Shown: positions 1 through 10,153 of the stretch, in pieces
How the letters are laid out: each line of letters starts with the position of its first letter
Position numbering within the stretch: the stretch's first letter is position 1
Assembly (NCBI RefSeq): GCF_000512915.1
Contig: NZ_CP007034.1
Coordinates: 620,001 to 684,000, forward strand
Length of the DNA stretch: 64,000 nucleotides
Source: Barnesiella viscericola DSM 18177
GTDB taxonomy: Bacteria; Bacteroidota; Bacteroidia; Bacteroidales; Barnesiellaceae
Direction of reading: 5' to 3'
Made by a program: the position numbers and the translations under genes
The notes under the pieces: model-generated
What the model saw: the letters and a program-made list of their open reading frames with translations, nothing else
The model's database searches: none
What the model was told of the DNA's origin: nothing

Positions 1-123
1 ATGCGCCCTTTCTTACTTTCTTTCGGCCGACATTCATTGCTGATTGTCTGTCGTTTTGGGTTGATATGGGTTTTGCTTCGTGCTCGTGTTCTCTTTTTTC
101 CAACATGTCAAGGATCTTTCTAG

Positions 124-197
124 TGGAGAATAACGGATTCGAACCGTTGACCCCCTGCTTGCAAAGCAGGTGCTCTAGCCAGCTGAGCTAATCCCCC
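124..197 (-). tRNA. tRNA-Ala (anticodon TGC)
   Basis: Reading the minus strand gives a full cloverleaf: acceptor GGGGGAT pairing through G-U with ATTCTCC, D-arm, anticodon loop with TGC, and a T-arm containing GGTTCGAATCC. It follows tRNA-Ile in the 16S-23S spacer, the classical Ile-Ala spacer arrangement. CCA is not encoded. The 123 bases to its left are remaining spacer before a 23S gene outside the window, and I see nothing else in them. Confidence 0.96.
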
Positions 198-275
198 CGC
201 TTTCACTCTGCCTCTCTTCCGCTTGTCCTCGGTTCCCTTCTTTCCTCGGGGCCCTTCCTTGCGGCGGCTTCGGTG

Positions 276-349
276 TAGTCCCAGGCAGATTTGAACTGCC
301 GACCTCTACATTATCAGTGTAGCGCTCTAACCAACTGAGCTATAGGACT
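276..349 (-). tRNA. tRNA-Ile (anticodon GAT)
   Basis: The minus strand folds as a tRNA with acceptor AGTCCTA/TGGGACT, an anticodon loop CTGATAA giving GAT, and a T-loop TTCAAAT. It lies about 120 nt downstream of the 16S 3' end, in the rRNA spacer, co-transcribed with 16S and tRNA-Ala and released by RNase P and tRNA 3' processing. Confidence 0.96.
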
Positions 350-470
350 GTCTCAAATCGTGCCCTGGCGGGTGTCTCTTTGTTCCTTTTTTTATATGAA
401 TGAAAAGAAGCAGTGCGTCAAGAGGCCGAACTTCTATCTGTCCTTTCGGCTCTTCCGGAATCTCTTCTCC

Positions 471-2005
<1,535 letters not shown>

Positions 2006-2167
2006 TATCTAGTTCTTTCTTTTTATACCTTCAAAGTGATTCCCGGCCGAAATTGACTTCGTTCTTTCTCTTGTACTACACTTGCTTCTTTTCAGTCTTG
2101 TCAATGATCTTTATCTCCCCCGCCTTCCCGAGGTCTTGCCGACCCCTTTCCAGCGGCGAAAGTGTTG

Positions 2168-2200
2168 CAAAGGTACACCCTTTTTCCTTTCCCCTCCAAA
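2168..2200 (-). promoter_or_regulatory. rRNA operon promoter
   Basis: On the minus strand TTTG (2197-2200), 21 bases, then TACCTTTG (2168-2175): an excellent match to the Bacteroidota sigma-ABfr promoter TTTG-N19-21-TAnnTTTG. It predicts transcription from about 2161 and a 155-nt 16S leader. The rest of 2006-2391 (leader plus upstream T-rich/A-rich tracts that may act as an UP-like element) contains no gene that I can support. Confidence 0.85.
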
Positions 2201-2391
2201 TTTTTGAACAACTTTTTTTCAAAAAATTTTCAAGCTCGCCAAAAAGCCGCTATCCTTCTGCATCTTACAGACGAACTTTTTTTTCGCGGCATTCTCCATT
2301 TCTCTCGTCGAATACCGCGAGCAGGGGACTTCCCTACTCTACATTTTTTGATTTTGTTCGAAAAGTTTTTCTGAAAGGTGGGTTGTTCCCG

Positions 2392-2877
2392 TCAATCGAC
2401 ACGCTTCTGCTTACCGCTATATTCTTGTATGTCCAACCGTATGATTTCGGTTCGATGGAACGATTTTTCGGCGTATTTGAGCCCGACCGCCAGGTCGTCG
2501 GGTGAATATTTCTCCAACAGCAACCGAAGGGCGTGATGGCGCTCATCAACGGAGAGGCCGATTTGCGCCCGGCATTTCATGACGATACTTTCGTAACCGG
2601 TAGTGAACTTGTGCGAGACGACGTGGGTACGCCCTACCACACAAAAGGAGACTTCGGCTTGTCGACGAATGGCGTTGAGTTTCTTCCCCTCGGGGGCACA
2701 ATGGAGGTAGATGTGCTCTTGACCATCCCATACGTAATTGATTGGGATACCATATGGACGGCCTTCGGTATCGATGAGCGAAAGTACTCCATACTCACCA
2801 CTCTGCAACAGGGCTCGTGCCTGCGACTCATCGAGCAGGCGGTCTTGTCGCCGGACTGATGTATTGTCGTAGATCAT
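2392..2877 (-). CDS. Pyridoxamine 5'-phosphate oxidase family protein, Nim-like
   Basis: A 161-residue flavin-binding split-barrel protein of the PNPOx-like superfamily. It resembles the 5-nitroimidazole reductase (Nim)/pyridoxamine-phosphate-oxidase-related group: an N-terminal helix with LLDESQARALLQSGEYGVLS, then GRPYGIPINYVWDG and HCAPEGKKLNAI, the strands that normally contact FMN. Family members bind FMN, heme or F420 as dimers, and some reduce nitroimidazoles; most chromosomal homologues have no tested substrate. It begins 12 nt after the coiled-coil gene, so it is probably the last gene of a three-gene operon starting near 7615. The ATG start is the only good one. Drug resistance cannot be inferred from sequence. 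Confidence 0.85.
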   Translation of the reverse strand: MIYDNTSVRRQDRLLDESQARALLQSGEYGVLSLIDTEGRPYGIPINYVWDGQEHIYLHCAPEGKKLNAIRRQAEVSFCVVGRTHVVSHKFTTGYESIVMKCRAQIGLSVDERHHALRLLLEKYSPDDLAVGLKYAEKSFHRTEIIRLDIQEYSGKQKRVD

Positions 2878-2889
2878 CGCACTGTCGGA

Positions 2890-4563
2890 TTACCAGAGTG
2901 ACATTTGCGAGGGGTCGACCTGTTGCGATTTCTTTTGCTCCATGGCGGCCCGCTCTTCGGCTTCGCGTTTTTTCTTCTCTTCTTCCTTGCGTTTGGCTAT
3001 CATCTCGGGGGTATCGGGACGAGTGGGTATCAACCAGTTGTCGCCAAAGGTATCGAGCCCCGGGAAATCGTCTTCGGCCGGTTCTTCAACCGGTTCGGGC
3101 GCTTTGGCCTTGCGCCGATGTTTCTTCTCGGGCTTCGGGCTCTCCGCGAATTTCGGATTTTCGGTGGGTTGCTCGATTGATTCGCTTGCAAGAACCGGTT
3201 CGGCGGCAGGAGCAGATACCGTCTGTTCAGCCTCCGACTCGTTCTGTTGCGGTGCATCGAAACTGATAACGGCCGGTTCGTCCGACTTCTCGGCGGGAAC
3301 AGGTCCTTTGTCTTCGGCCGGCTTCACTTGTTGAAGAGTTTCGATTTGTGCCAGCAGTTCCTGACGTTGATTGCGCAATGCTGCAACCAATGCGTTGGCA
3401 CTTTCCAAATCGGCACGCAACGTTTCAAGTACAGCTTTATTTTCGGTTTGTTCCTGCGACTGACTTTCAAGCCGCTCGTTGCGTTGGGCCATCTCACTCA
3501 GCCGGGTCTGCAAGCGCGCATTCGCCGTGCTGAGGGTCTGTACCTCTTGGGAGAGCTGGGCAATCTTCTCATCTTTCAAGGCTTTCACCTGCTCGAACTG
3601 TTTGAGCTTGGCATCGACCTCTTCGACTACTTTCAAGCCATTCTGTGCCTCGACGAGTTCGGCTTCGAGCATTTGTTTCTGTTTGGCAAGCTGCGTAACC
3701 TCCCCCTGCTGTTGGGCCAACTGTTGCTGGGTTTCGGTCAATTGAGTTGTGGCTGTCTGCTCATTATTGCGGGCTTGTTCCAGTTCCTGATGAACCTGTG
3801 CCAACTCATCGCGTACTTGTTGCAACTCGGTGAGAAGTTGTTCGGTCTCGGCCGTATGGTCGGCCTGTTTTTTCAATTCGCCTTTCAGTTTTGTAATTTC
3901 GGCAAAGGCCGAATCCAACTCTTCCTGGTGCACGTTCGATACTTTCAACTTGTTTACCAGACTTTTGTTTTCGAGTTCGAACTGTTCCTTCTCGGCTTCG
4001 AGCGTAGCTATCCGAGCCTCCAATTCGTGTACTTTTTCGGTTACGGCTCGTTTTTGTCGCTCGGCACTCAGCTGGGCGCTCTGCATGGTGTTGCGCTGCT
4101 CTTCCAGCTCCTTCACTTTCACCCGGGCCTCCTCGACCTCACGCGTCAGCGATTTGTGCTTGTTCTCCCACTGGCGAGCCGTCCACTCACGCGACTGCAC
4201 ATTGACATCGGAGACAAATTTCTTGAAAGGTTCATCGAGCTGTTCAAACAGATATTTCTTCTCGGTATCCTTATCGATGGCTGCCACCACATAATCGGGC
4301 AACGAGCGGTTGAGCATCTCGACCAAGACTTCGAGCAACGTATCGGGCAACTGCATCTCGACCGGCTGCTCATCGACCGGTTTCTTCTCGGCATCGCGAG
4401 AGGGTACGGGTTGTGTGGTTGAATCAGAGGTATTATCGGCAGAGCGCTCCTTTTCACGAGTGCAGGCATTTGTTATGTTTTCGGCCGTATAGGGTTGTGA
4501 TTCCAGTTCATCGTCTTCGCCGGAAAAGCCCAACGCCCTCATCGTTTTCTTGAATATAGACAT
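2890..4563 (-). CDS. Large coiled-coil protein, function unknown
   Basis: A 557-residue cytoplasmic protein with no signal peptide or membrane segment. Residues 1-90 are low-complexity and acidic. About 90-130 is a short ordered region (LLEVLVEMLNRSLPDYVVAA). About 135-420 is nearly continuous heptad-rich, Gln/Glu-rich coiled coil with SMC-like composition but no ATPase head. The tail is Pro/Glu/Lys-rich and ends in an RKEEEKKKREAEERAA helix and a final MSLW. It starts 8 nt after the receiver/PEP-synthase-like gene, so the two are almost certainly co-translated and may form one complex. I do not recognise a named family; a scaffold or polymer-like role is only inference from the coiled coil. 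Confidence 0.8.
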   Translation of the reverse strand: MSIFKKTMRALGFSGEDDELESQPYTAENITNACTREKERSADNTSDSTTQPVPSRDAEKKPVDEQPVEMQLPDTLLEVLVEMLNRSLPDYVVAAIDKDTEKKYLFEQLDEPFKKFVSDVNVQSREWTARQWENKHKSLTREVEEARVKVKELEEQRNTMQSAQLSAERQKRAVTEKVHELEARIATLEAEKEQFELENKSLVNKLKVSNVHQEELDSAFAEITKLKGELKKQADHTAETEQLLTELQQVRDELAQVHQELEQARNNEQTATTQLTETQQQLAQQQGEVTQLAKQKQMLEAELVEAQNGLKVVEEVDAKLKQFEQVKALKDEKIAQLSQEVQTLSTANARLQTRLSEMAQRNERLESQSQEQTENKAVLETLRADLESANALVAALRNQRQELLAQIETLQQVKPAEDKGPVPAEKSDEPAVISFDAPQQNESEAEQTVSAPAAEPVLASESIEQPTENPKFAESPKPEKKHRRKAKAPEPVEEPAEDDFPGLDTFGDNWLIPTRPDTPEMIAKRKEEEKKKREAEERAAMEQKKSQQVDPSQMSLW

Positions 4564-4571
4564 AATTGTTT

Positions 4572-7559
4572 TTATATTTCTTTTTTATTTTCATTCGGGT
4601 TCAGCCCCGGTTTGGTGACCAGTCCCTTGCCCTTCCGTCCGTTAATCTCAATCAATACAGGAGAATCAAACTTAACGATTCTCAAAAAGTCCGACTCGTA
4701 CACTGCCGGCAGGCTGTCGAGATAGGCCTCGTCGTAGTAACCGTCGCCTGCAAACGAGTTGACCGTGAAATAACCCACACCAAACGAGGTCAGGTTTTGG
4801 AAGAAGTGTGTCCCCTGGCTCGGCTCGATGCGGTAGTTGTCGAGTGCCGACTCGACAATGAGACGCGCCGACGAGATGTGAGGCCATTTCACCGGTATGC
4901 CCAATGAGGAGTCGCTCGACCCCCATCGCCCGGGTCCAATGAGAATATAATACTCTTCCCGCTCGGTAAAGGTACGATTTATTTTTTCGATTTCCCTCGC
5001 TATATTGACATTATTTGAAGGTTTGAAGTTTTGTGATTTTACATAAACGATGTGACACACGTTATCCATGACGCCATGCCCCAGGGCTGTATTGCTTTTC
5101 AAGATGGTTTTCTCGTCGGGCAAATCCATCACCTCATCGTTGAGCATCTCCTTCATGTCGACGATGGGTCGTATCTGCAACCAATAGACGGTACCGGGAG
5201 CACCATTTGCCCCAGTGAGGTTACCGGCAAACTCGATTTCGACAGGACGTCCCATCTCACGGCTCCCCACCGTGAGCATGGAATCGAGTATCGTAGCCAG
5301 CGGGAAGGCATTGTGTTTTAAGATATTGGCAAAGGTAACGACCTTGCGGCCGCCCTCGTAATAGCCATCGCGAATGATTTGGTCCATGGGATCGTAGGTC
5401 GAGACCATGAGGCGCAACGAATTGTCCTTTTCGGCATCGCGCACCGACAATTTCAACAGATTGAACCCGTCGTCGATCGAGAATTTTTTCCCGCTCCGTG
5501 TCATATCCAAAGCATAGAAGCGAGTCTGGGTATCACGTAAAGCCAAGTCGAGGGTGCTGGTCTGCAATATCTTGTTGGGGTGCCGCGGCGAGAATCGCAG
5601 ACTGCGACCACCGTCGACGATGTATTTGCCCAGCCCTATGGCCAAATCGACCACTCCGTCTTCGGCTTTCTCGTCGTTGATGGGATAGTAATTGATCGAC
5701 CTTCCTACCCCGGCAAACGAGGGATAGTAACGGTCGCCATACTGCGTGCCCACCACCTCTTGCAAGATGATGGCCATCTTCTCCTGGTCAATCACATTGG
5801 AAGTGGCGGTCATATAGGCCTTGCTGTCGGCATAGAATACCGAGGCGTAGACGGCTTTCACGGCATCGAGCAACAGGCGCAGCATCTCCTCCTTGTCGTC
5901 GAGAGCCGGTATCATGTAGGTCGAATAGATACCGGCAAAGGGTTGGTAATGCGAATCCTCCAACAAGCTCGACGAGCGCACGGCAATAGGCTTGCCCACG
6001 ACGTCGAAGAAGGCCAGCAGGTCGGGATTCAACTCTTCGGGGAGCCTGGCTTGGAGAAAACGTTCGAGAATCTCTTCATCTGAAATATCGGAGAGCGCCA
6101 CCTGATAAAGGTTGTTACTCTCCATAAAGGTATCGAAGATGTCGGTACACAGGACCACCGTTTTGGGCACCGTTACGTTCACACCCTCGATGTCGTCGAA
6201 AATGGGGTTGCGCTTGATCATGGCGTCAATAAAGGCCAGACCGCGCCCCTTGCCGCCCAGCGAACCGTTGCCGATGCGGGCAAAGTTGGAATATTTGTCG
6301 AAACGGTCGCGCTTGAAGATGGCCACGACTCCCCGATTCTTCATCTTCCGGTACTGCACGATGGCATCGAAAATGAGTTGTCTGATTTCGGAAATCTCAC
6401 TCAGGTCGGTAATACGCCGCGGTTGCAAAGCCTCGGCCATGGGAAATATGGCCCGCGAGTACAGCCAGCGCGATATGTGGTTGCGCGAGGCATGATAGTA
6501 GAGCGACTCATCGGGAATGATATCAATATTATCCTGTAAATCTTTGAGATTCTTAATCGTAACAATGGGTTCGCCCGTGTGGGGATTGATAAAGGTAAAA
6601 TCGCCGAAGCCGAAATTTTTCAAAATCGTCTTCCGCAAGTCGACCGGCAATTTCTTGGAATTCTTGTCCAGAAACGAGGCGTTCAACTTGATGGCCTCTT
6701 TGTGATTCTCCCACTCCGACGACTCGATGATGAGCGGCAGATAGGGATCGCAGGAGCGCACGTAGGAACAAAACTTTATCCCGGCCTTCTTATCCTTCTC
6801 GCCGGCCCGGATAAAGGAGACATCGGAGATGATGCCCAACATATTCCCGGCATATTTCTCGTAAATCTGCATGGCCTCTTCGTAGGTCCGGGCCAACATC
6901 ACCTTGGGCCGCCCCCGCATGCGCAACATGCGCTCATGTTCGTTCAAAGCCTCGGTCGAGAATATCTGCGACTGCTTCAACACAAAGTTGTACAGATGGG
7001 GCAAGATGGAGGAGTAGAAACGAATAGAGTCCTCAACCAGCAAAATGAGCTGGACCCCTACCGAGGTAATATCGCCCTCGGCATTCATCTTATCCTCGAT
7101 GAGTTTGATGATGGCTACCAGCAAATCGACGTTACCCAGCCAACTGAACACGTAGTCGACACCACTCAGGTCCTCCTTGGCAATGCGTCTCGACACCTCG
7201 TGCGAGAAGGGGGTAAGCACCACGATAGGTATATAAGGATAGAGGCGCTTCATGGCTTTGGCCTGGGTAAAGGTCTCGGAACAGTCGACACCCGGCATCG
7301 TGATGATGAGGTCGTAGCGCTTCATGGCCAGCTCCTCGAAGGCCTCCTCGTTGGTCGTCACCTGCTTCACCCGGGGGGGCGAGCTCAGATTCAGCGACAC
7401 ATATTCAAAGTAAATCTGCTCTTCGACCCGCCCGTCTTCCTCCATGATAAAGGCATCGTAACGGCTTGCAACAAGCAAGACATTAAAGACTCTTTTTTGC
7501 ATTAAGTTAGCAAAAGAGGTGTCTTTCAGATATAATTGATTTATATTAGGTCGATTCAT
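4572..7559 (-). CDS. Receiver-like domains fused to PEP/pyruvate-binding ATP-grasp domain
   Basis: About 995 residues, using the ATG at 7559; an in-frame TTG 27 nt upstream (7586) is a less likely start. Two receiver-like domains come first. The first (about 25-145) lacks an obvious phospho-acceptor Asp. The second (about 170-315) keeps an acidic VEDS pocket, an Asp in IISDVSF and a Lys in FLDKNS. The C-terminal part is a PPDK/PEP-synthase N-terminal nucleotide-binding domain: NGSLGGKGRG near 430, the signature IAVRSSSLLEDS...FAGIYSTY near 530, and a closing YWLQIRPI. The swivelling phospho-histidine domain and the PEP-binding TIM barrel of true PEP synthase are absent, so it should not make PEP alone. 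Such proteins are often named 'phosphoenolpyruvate synthase' in Bacteroidales. First gene of a three-gene operon. Confidence 0.82.
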   Translation of the reverse strand: MNRPNINQLYLKDTSFANLMQKRVFNVLLVASRYDAFIMEEDGRVEEQIYFEYVSLNLSSPPRVKQVTTNEEAFEELAMKRYDLIITMPGVDCSETFTQAKAMKRLYPYIPIVVLTPFSHEVSRRIAKEDLSGVDYVFSWLGNVDLLVAIIKLIEDKMNAEGDITSVGVQLILLVEDSIRFYSSILPHLYNFVLKQSQIFSTEALNEHERMLRMRGRPKVMLARTYEEAMQIYEKYAGNMLGIISDVSFIRAGEKDKKAGIKFCSYVRSCDPYLPLIIESSEWENHKEAIKLNASFLDKNSKKLPVDLRKTILKNFGFGDFTFINPHTGEPIVTIKNLKDLQDNIDIIPDESLYYHASRNHISRWLYSRAIFPMAEALQPRRITDLSEISEIRQLIFDAIVQYRKMKNRGVVAIFKRDRFDKYSNFARIGNGSLGGKGRGLAFIDAMIKRNPIFDDIEGVNVTVPKTVVLCTDIFDTFMESNNLYQVALSDISDEEILERFLQARLPEELNPDLLAFFDVVGKPIAVRSSSLLEDSHYQPFAGIYSTYMIPALDDKEEMLRLLLDAVKAVYASVFYADSKAYMTATSNVIDQEKMAIILQEVVGTQYGDRYYPSFAGVGRSINYYPINDEKAEDGVVDLAIGLGKYIVDGGRSLRFSPRHPNKILQTSTLDLALRDTQTRFYALDMTRSGKKFSIDDGFNLLKLSVRDAEKDNSLRLMVSTYDPMDQIIRDGYYEGGRKVVTFANILKHNAFPLATILDSMLTVGSREMGRPVEIEFAGNLTGANGAPGTVYWLQIRPIVDMKEMLNDEVMDLPDEKTILKSNTALGHGVMDNVCHIVYVKSQNFKPSNNVNIAREIEKINRTFTEREEYYILIGPGRWGSSDSSLGIPVKWPHISSARLIVESALDNYRIEPSQGTHFFQNLTSFGVGYFTVNSFAGDGYYDEAYLDSLPAVYESDFLRIVKFDSPVLIEINGRKGKGLVTKPGLNPNENKKEI

Positions 7560-7619
7560 TATTCTATTGTCGATTTCGGCTTGCAAAATGTCATTCTATT
7601 TTTTCACCATTTAACTGTT

Positions 7620-7627
7620 CAAAAGTA
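7620..7627 (-). promoter_or_regulatory. -7 element for the PEP-binding fusion operon
   Basis: TACTTTTG on the minus strand matches TAnnTTTG and would start transcription near 7615, about 56 nt before the ATG at 7559. No clear TTTG is seen about 20 bases upstream, so the assignment rests on the -7 element. It is back to back with the gdhA promoter in the 177-bp divergent intergenic region. Confidence 0.55.
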
Positions 7628-7659
7628 GTAAAAAAAATTTTTTTATCCATATAAATACG

Positions 7660-7667
7660 TACATTTG
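7660..7667 (+). promoter_or_regulatory. gdhA -7 element and leader hairpin
   Basis: TACATTTG matches the Bacteroidota -7 box; the -33 box is not evident. Transcription from about 7672 gives a leader of roughly 65 nt. That leader contains a hairpin (GTATCTC at 7683-7689 with GAGATAC at 7696-7702), which could affect translation or stability. Confidence 0.55.
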
Positions 7668-7736
7668 CGATAAGAGAAACGAGTATCTCTCGCGGGAGAT
7701 ACCCAACCAAGAATTTAACTTAACAATATCGCGACT

Positions 7737-9071
7737 ATGAACATTGAGCACATCATGACATCATTGGAGGCAAAGCACCCCGGTGAGTCGGAGTATTTAC
7801 AAGCGGTACACGAGGTGTTACTCTCCATCGAGGAGGTCTACAACCAACACCCCGAGTTCGAGAAAGCCAAACTGATCGAGCGGCTTGTCGAGCCCGACCG
7901 CATCATCACCTTCAAAGTTCCCTGGGTAGACGACAACGGAGAAATACAAGTAAACCTGGGTTACCGCGTGCAATTCAACAACGCCATCGGTCCGTACAAG
8001 GGTGGAATCCGATTCCACGCTTCGGTAAACCTTTCCATATTGAAATTCCTCGGTTTCGAGCAAACCTTCAAGAATGCCCTCACCACACTGCCCATGGGCG
8101 GCGGCAAAGGAGGCTCCGATTTCAGCCCGCGCGGTAAGTCCGACGCCGAAATCATGCGGTTCTGCCAAGCCTTCATGTTGGAGTTGTGGCGCCACCTGGG
8201 CCCCGACACCGACGTACCGGCCGGCGACATAGGCGTAGGCGGTCGCGAGGTGGGCTACATGTTCGGCATGTACAAGAAACTCACCCACGAACACACGGGG
8301 ACATTTACCGGTAAGGGTCTCGAATTCGGCGGTTCGCTTATCCGCCCCGAGGCTACCGGTTACGGAGGTCTCTATTTCGTAAAACAAATGTTGGCTACCA
8401 AGGGCATCGACATTGCCGGCAAACGGATTGCCATCAGCGGATTCGGCAACGTGGCCTGGGGTGCCGCCTCGAAAGCTACCCAACTGGGTGCCAAGGTGGT
8501 TACCATATCGGGACCCGACGGCTATGTATATGACCCCGACGGTATCTCGGGCGAGAAAATCGACTACATGCTCGAACTGCGTGCCTCGGGCGAAGACATC
8601 GTGGCTCCCTATGCCGAGAAATACGGTGTTCAGTTCTTCCCCGGCAGACGTCCCTGGGAACAAAAGGTCGACATCGCCCTGCCTTGTGCTACTCAAAACG
8701 AACTCGACGAAGAAGATGCCAAGAAACTGATCGAGAATGGTGTCATCTGTGTGGGTGAAATCTCGAACATGGGGTGCCGCCCCGAGGCTATCGACCTCTT
8801 CATCAACCACCGCATCATGTATGGCCCGGGCAAGGCTGTCAACGCCGGCGGCGTGGCTACCTCGGGCTTGGAAATGACCCAAAACGCCATGCACATCTCG
8901 TGGAGTGCCGAAGAGGTGGACAAACGTCTGCACCAGATCATGAGCGACATTCACGCTCAATGTGTGAAATACGGTACCGAACCCGACGGCTACATCAACT
9001 ACATGAAGGGTGCCAACATCGCCGGCTTCATGAAGGTGGCCAAAGCCATGATGGCTCAGGGTATAGTTTAA
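7737..9071 (+). CDS. gdhA: NADP-type glutamate dehydrogenase
   Basis: A 444-residue hexameric-type glutamate dehydrogenase, the usual length. It makes L-glutamate from 2-oxoglutarate, ammonium and NAD(P)H in the cytoplasm, the main ammonia-assimilation route in gut Bacteroidales. Seen in sequence: YKGGIRFH and the catalytic segment TLPMGGGKGG with its lysines, PAGDIGVGGREVGYM, the Rossmann stretch ISGFGNVAWGAA, and the conserved GGVATSGLEM near the C-terminus. Cofactor preference cannot be fixed by eye, but the close relatives I know are NADP-dependent or dual. It is monocistronic: its own promoter upstream and a strong hairpin terminator downstream. Confidence 0.96.
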   Translation: MNIEHIMTSLEAKHPGESEYLQAVHEVLLSIEEVYNQHPEFEKAKLIERLVEPDRIITFKVPWVDDNGEIQVNLGYRVQFNNAIGPYKGGIRFHASVNLSILKFLGFEQTFKNALTTLPMGGGKGGSDFSPRGKSDAEIMRFCQAFMLELWRHLGPDTDVPAGDIGVGGREVGYMFGMYKKLTHEHTGTFTGKGLEFGGSLIRPEATGYGGLYFVKQMLATKGIDIAGKRIAISGFGNVAWGAASKATQLGAKVVTISGPDGYVYDPDGISGEKIDYMLELRASGEDIVAPYAEKYGVQFFPGRRPWEQKVDIALPCATQNELDEEDAKKLIENGVICVGEISNMGCRPEAIDLFINHRIMYGPGKAVNAGGVATSGLEMTQNAMHISWSAEEVDKRLHQIMSDIHAQCVKYGTEPDGYINYMKGANIAGFMKVAKAMMAQGIV

Positions 9072-9104
9072 TCGCGCGCAAAGCAATATTTGTCTCAAAT
9101 AATC

Positions 9105-9140
9105 GAAGAGCGAGTTTCCCCAACGGGAGACTCGCTCTTC
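9105..9140 (+). terminator. gdhA terminator
   Basis: Arms 9105-9120 and 9125-9140 form a 16-bp stem (11 perfect outer pairs) with a CAAC loop, followed by a short T-rich tract (TTTCT). It lies between the convergent gdhA and the GDSL hydrolase, 34 nt after the gdhA stop, and may stop transcription from both sides. Confidence 0.85.
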
Positions 9141-9162
9141 TTTCTAAATTCATGTTGTCTCA

Positions 9163-9867
9163 TCAATTCGAGTGCAGCAACGATTCTATCACAGGAGTTA
9201 TCAAAGCCTCCATCACGTCGTAACCCTGCGAATTAGGGTGAACTCCGTCTCCGGTATATTGGGCTTGTTGACCTTCATCTTCCGGATTAACCATATCGGA
9301 ATAATAATCGACAAACGGTATGCCCTGTTCCTGTGCATACTCCCTCAACCGGTTGTTCAAGGCCGTGATTTTAGCCGGAGCATCTTTAATGGCCGGATTC
9401 CACCCGAAATGAGCACTCGGCAAAGTTGTGGTAAGAATCACCTTGATTCCATTAGCCCGGGCCAAATCGGCCATCGAGGCAATATTACCCAACGTATACT
9501 CCTCGACATAGGGCCCCGTGTTCTCGGCTATATCGTTCGTTGCGGCATTAATGACCACTACCTCGGGAGCCAGCGCAACAACATCTTCCCGAAAACGGAG
9601 TAACATCTGGTAAGAAGTCTGCCCGCTAATGCCCCGACCGATATATCCGTTTCGAGTAAAAAAGTCGGGGTGTTGATTAACCCACCCGGCTGTAATGGAA
9701 TTGCCGATAAAAACCACTCGTCCCGGTACCGTAGTTGCTGACCGCAAATGCTCGTTCTCTTGGGCATAATATTGATAGTTGCCCCACTCCTGCGCATTTT
9801 TCTGTGCCGTTGCACCAAACGTCATCAGGCCACAGCAACACATTATAAACAACATTGTCTTTTTCAT
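9163..9867 (-). CDS. Secreted GDSL/SGNH-family hydrolase
   Basis: A 234-residue exported serine hydrolase. An N-terminal signal peptide (about residues 1-22, ending ATAQ) directs it to the periplasm. The SGNH blocks are present: FIGNSITAGW with nucleophile Ser57, a Gly in GISGQTS, NAATNDI with Asn111, and DGVHPNSQGY with catalytic Asp207 and His210. The fold is typical of acyl-glycan esterases, rhamnogalacturonan acetylesterases and lysophospholipases; the substrate is unknown. It has its own -7 element at 9902-9909 and is not clearly part of the sigma-54 module upstream, since a terminator separates it from the repeat protein gene. Confidence 0.9.
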   Translation of the reverse strand: MKKTMLFIMCCCGLMTFGATAQKNAQEWGNYQYYAQENEHLRSATTVPGRVVFIGNSITAGWVNQHPDFFTRNGYIGRGISGQTSYQMLLRFREDVVALAPEVVVINAATNDIAENTGPYVEEYTLGNIASMADLARANGIKVILTTTLPSAHFGWNPAIKDAPAKITALNNRLREYAQEQGIPFVDYYSDMVNPEDEGQQAQYTGDGVHPNSQGYDVMEALITPVIESLLHSN

Positions 9868-9901
9868 ATTCTTGTTCTTTTAAGATTGTGGTTAGTTGGA
9901 A

Positions 9902-9909
9902 CAAAAATA
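9902..9909 (-). promoter_or_regulatory. -7 element for GDSL hydrolase gene
   Basis: TATTTTTG on the minus strand, 35 nt before the ATG at 9867; transcription is predicted from about 9897. A -33 TTTG at standard spacing is not found. Confidence 0.5.
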
Positions 9910-10042
9910 CGAAGCATTTTATTTACAAGCCCTGCTGGCTGGGAAAAATTTTGCGCGCATTCCACTTTCTTCACATAACCTCATAGCGACGATTACGCCA
10001 TGATGCAAAAAATAGATACTTTATGTATTTTCAGCTAAAAAA

Positions 10043-10079
10043 ATTCCGGCATCCCTTCATCACAAAGGAACACCGGAAT
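10043..10079 (-). terminator. Terminator of the repeat-protein gene
   Basis: On the minus strand, arms 10065-10079 and 10043-10057 make a 15-bp stem that includes several G-U pairs possible only in the minus-strand RNA, with a 7-nt loop and a run of seven T directly after it. It follows the repeat-protein stop at 10154. Between it and the GDSL gene (9868-10042) I see only that gene's promoter. Confidence 0.85.
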
Positions 10080-10153
10080 CATCATCTTCACTAAAACAGA
10101 TAAAAAAATAAGAACGCCTTTTAAGGATTAACTCGCTTTTACCGATACAAAAG

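Noticed and set aside
7560-7586. TTG start nine codons upstream for the PEP-binding fusion
   Set aside because: ATG at 7559 is better; TTG starts are rare and the added residues have no support.
7818-9098. 426-codon frame antisense to gdhA, and similar long antisense frames such as 56156-58291 and 49463-50890
   Set aside because: These are mirror frames produced by the codon bias of real genes on the other strand.
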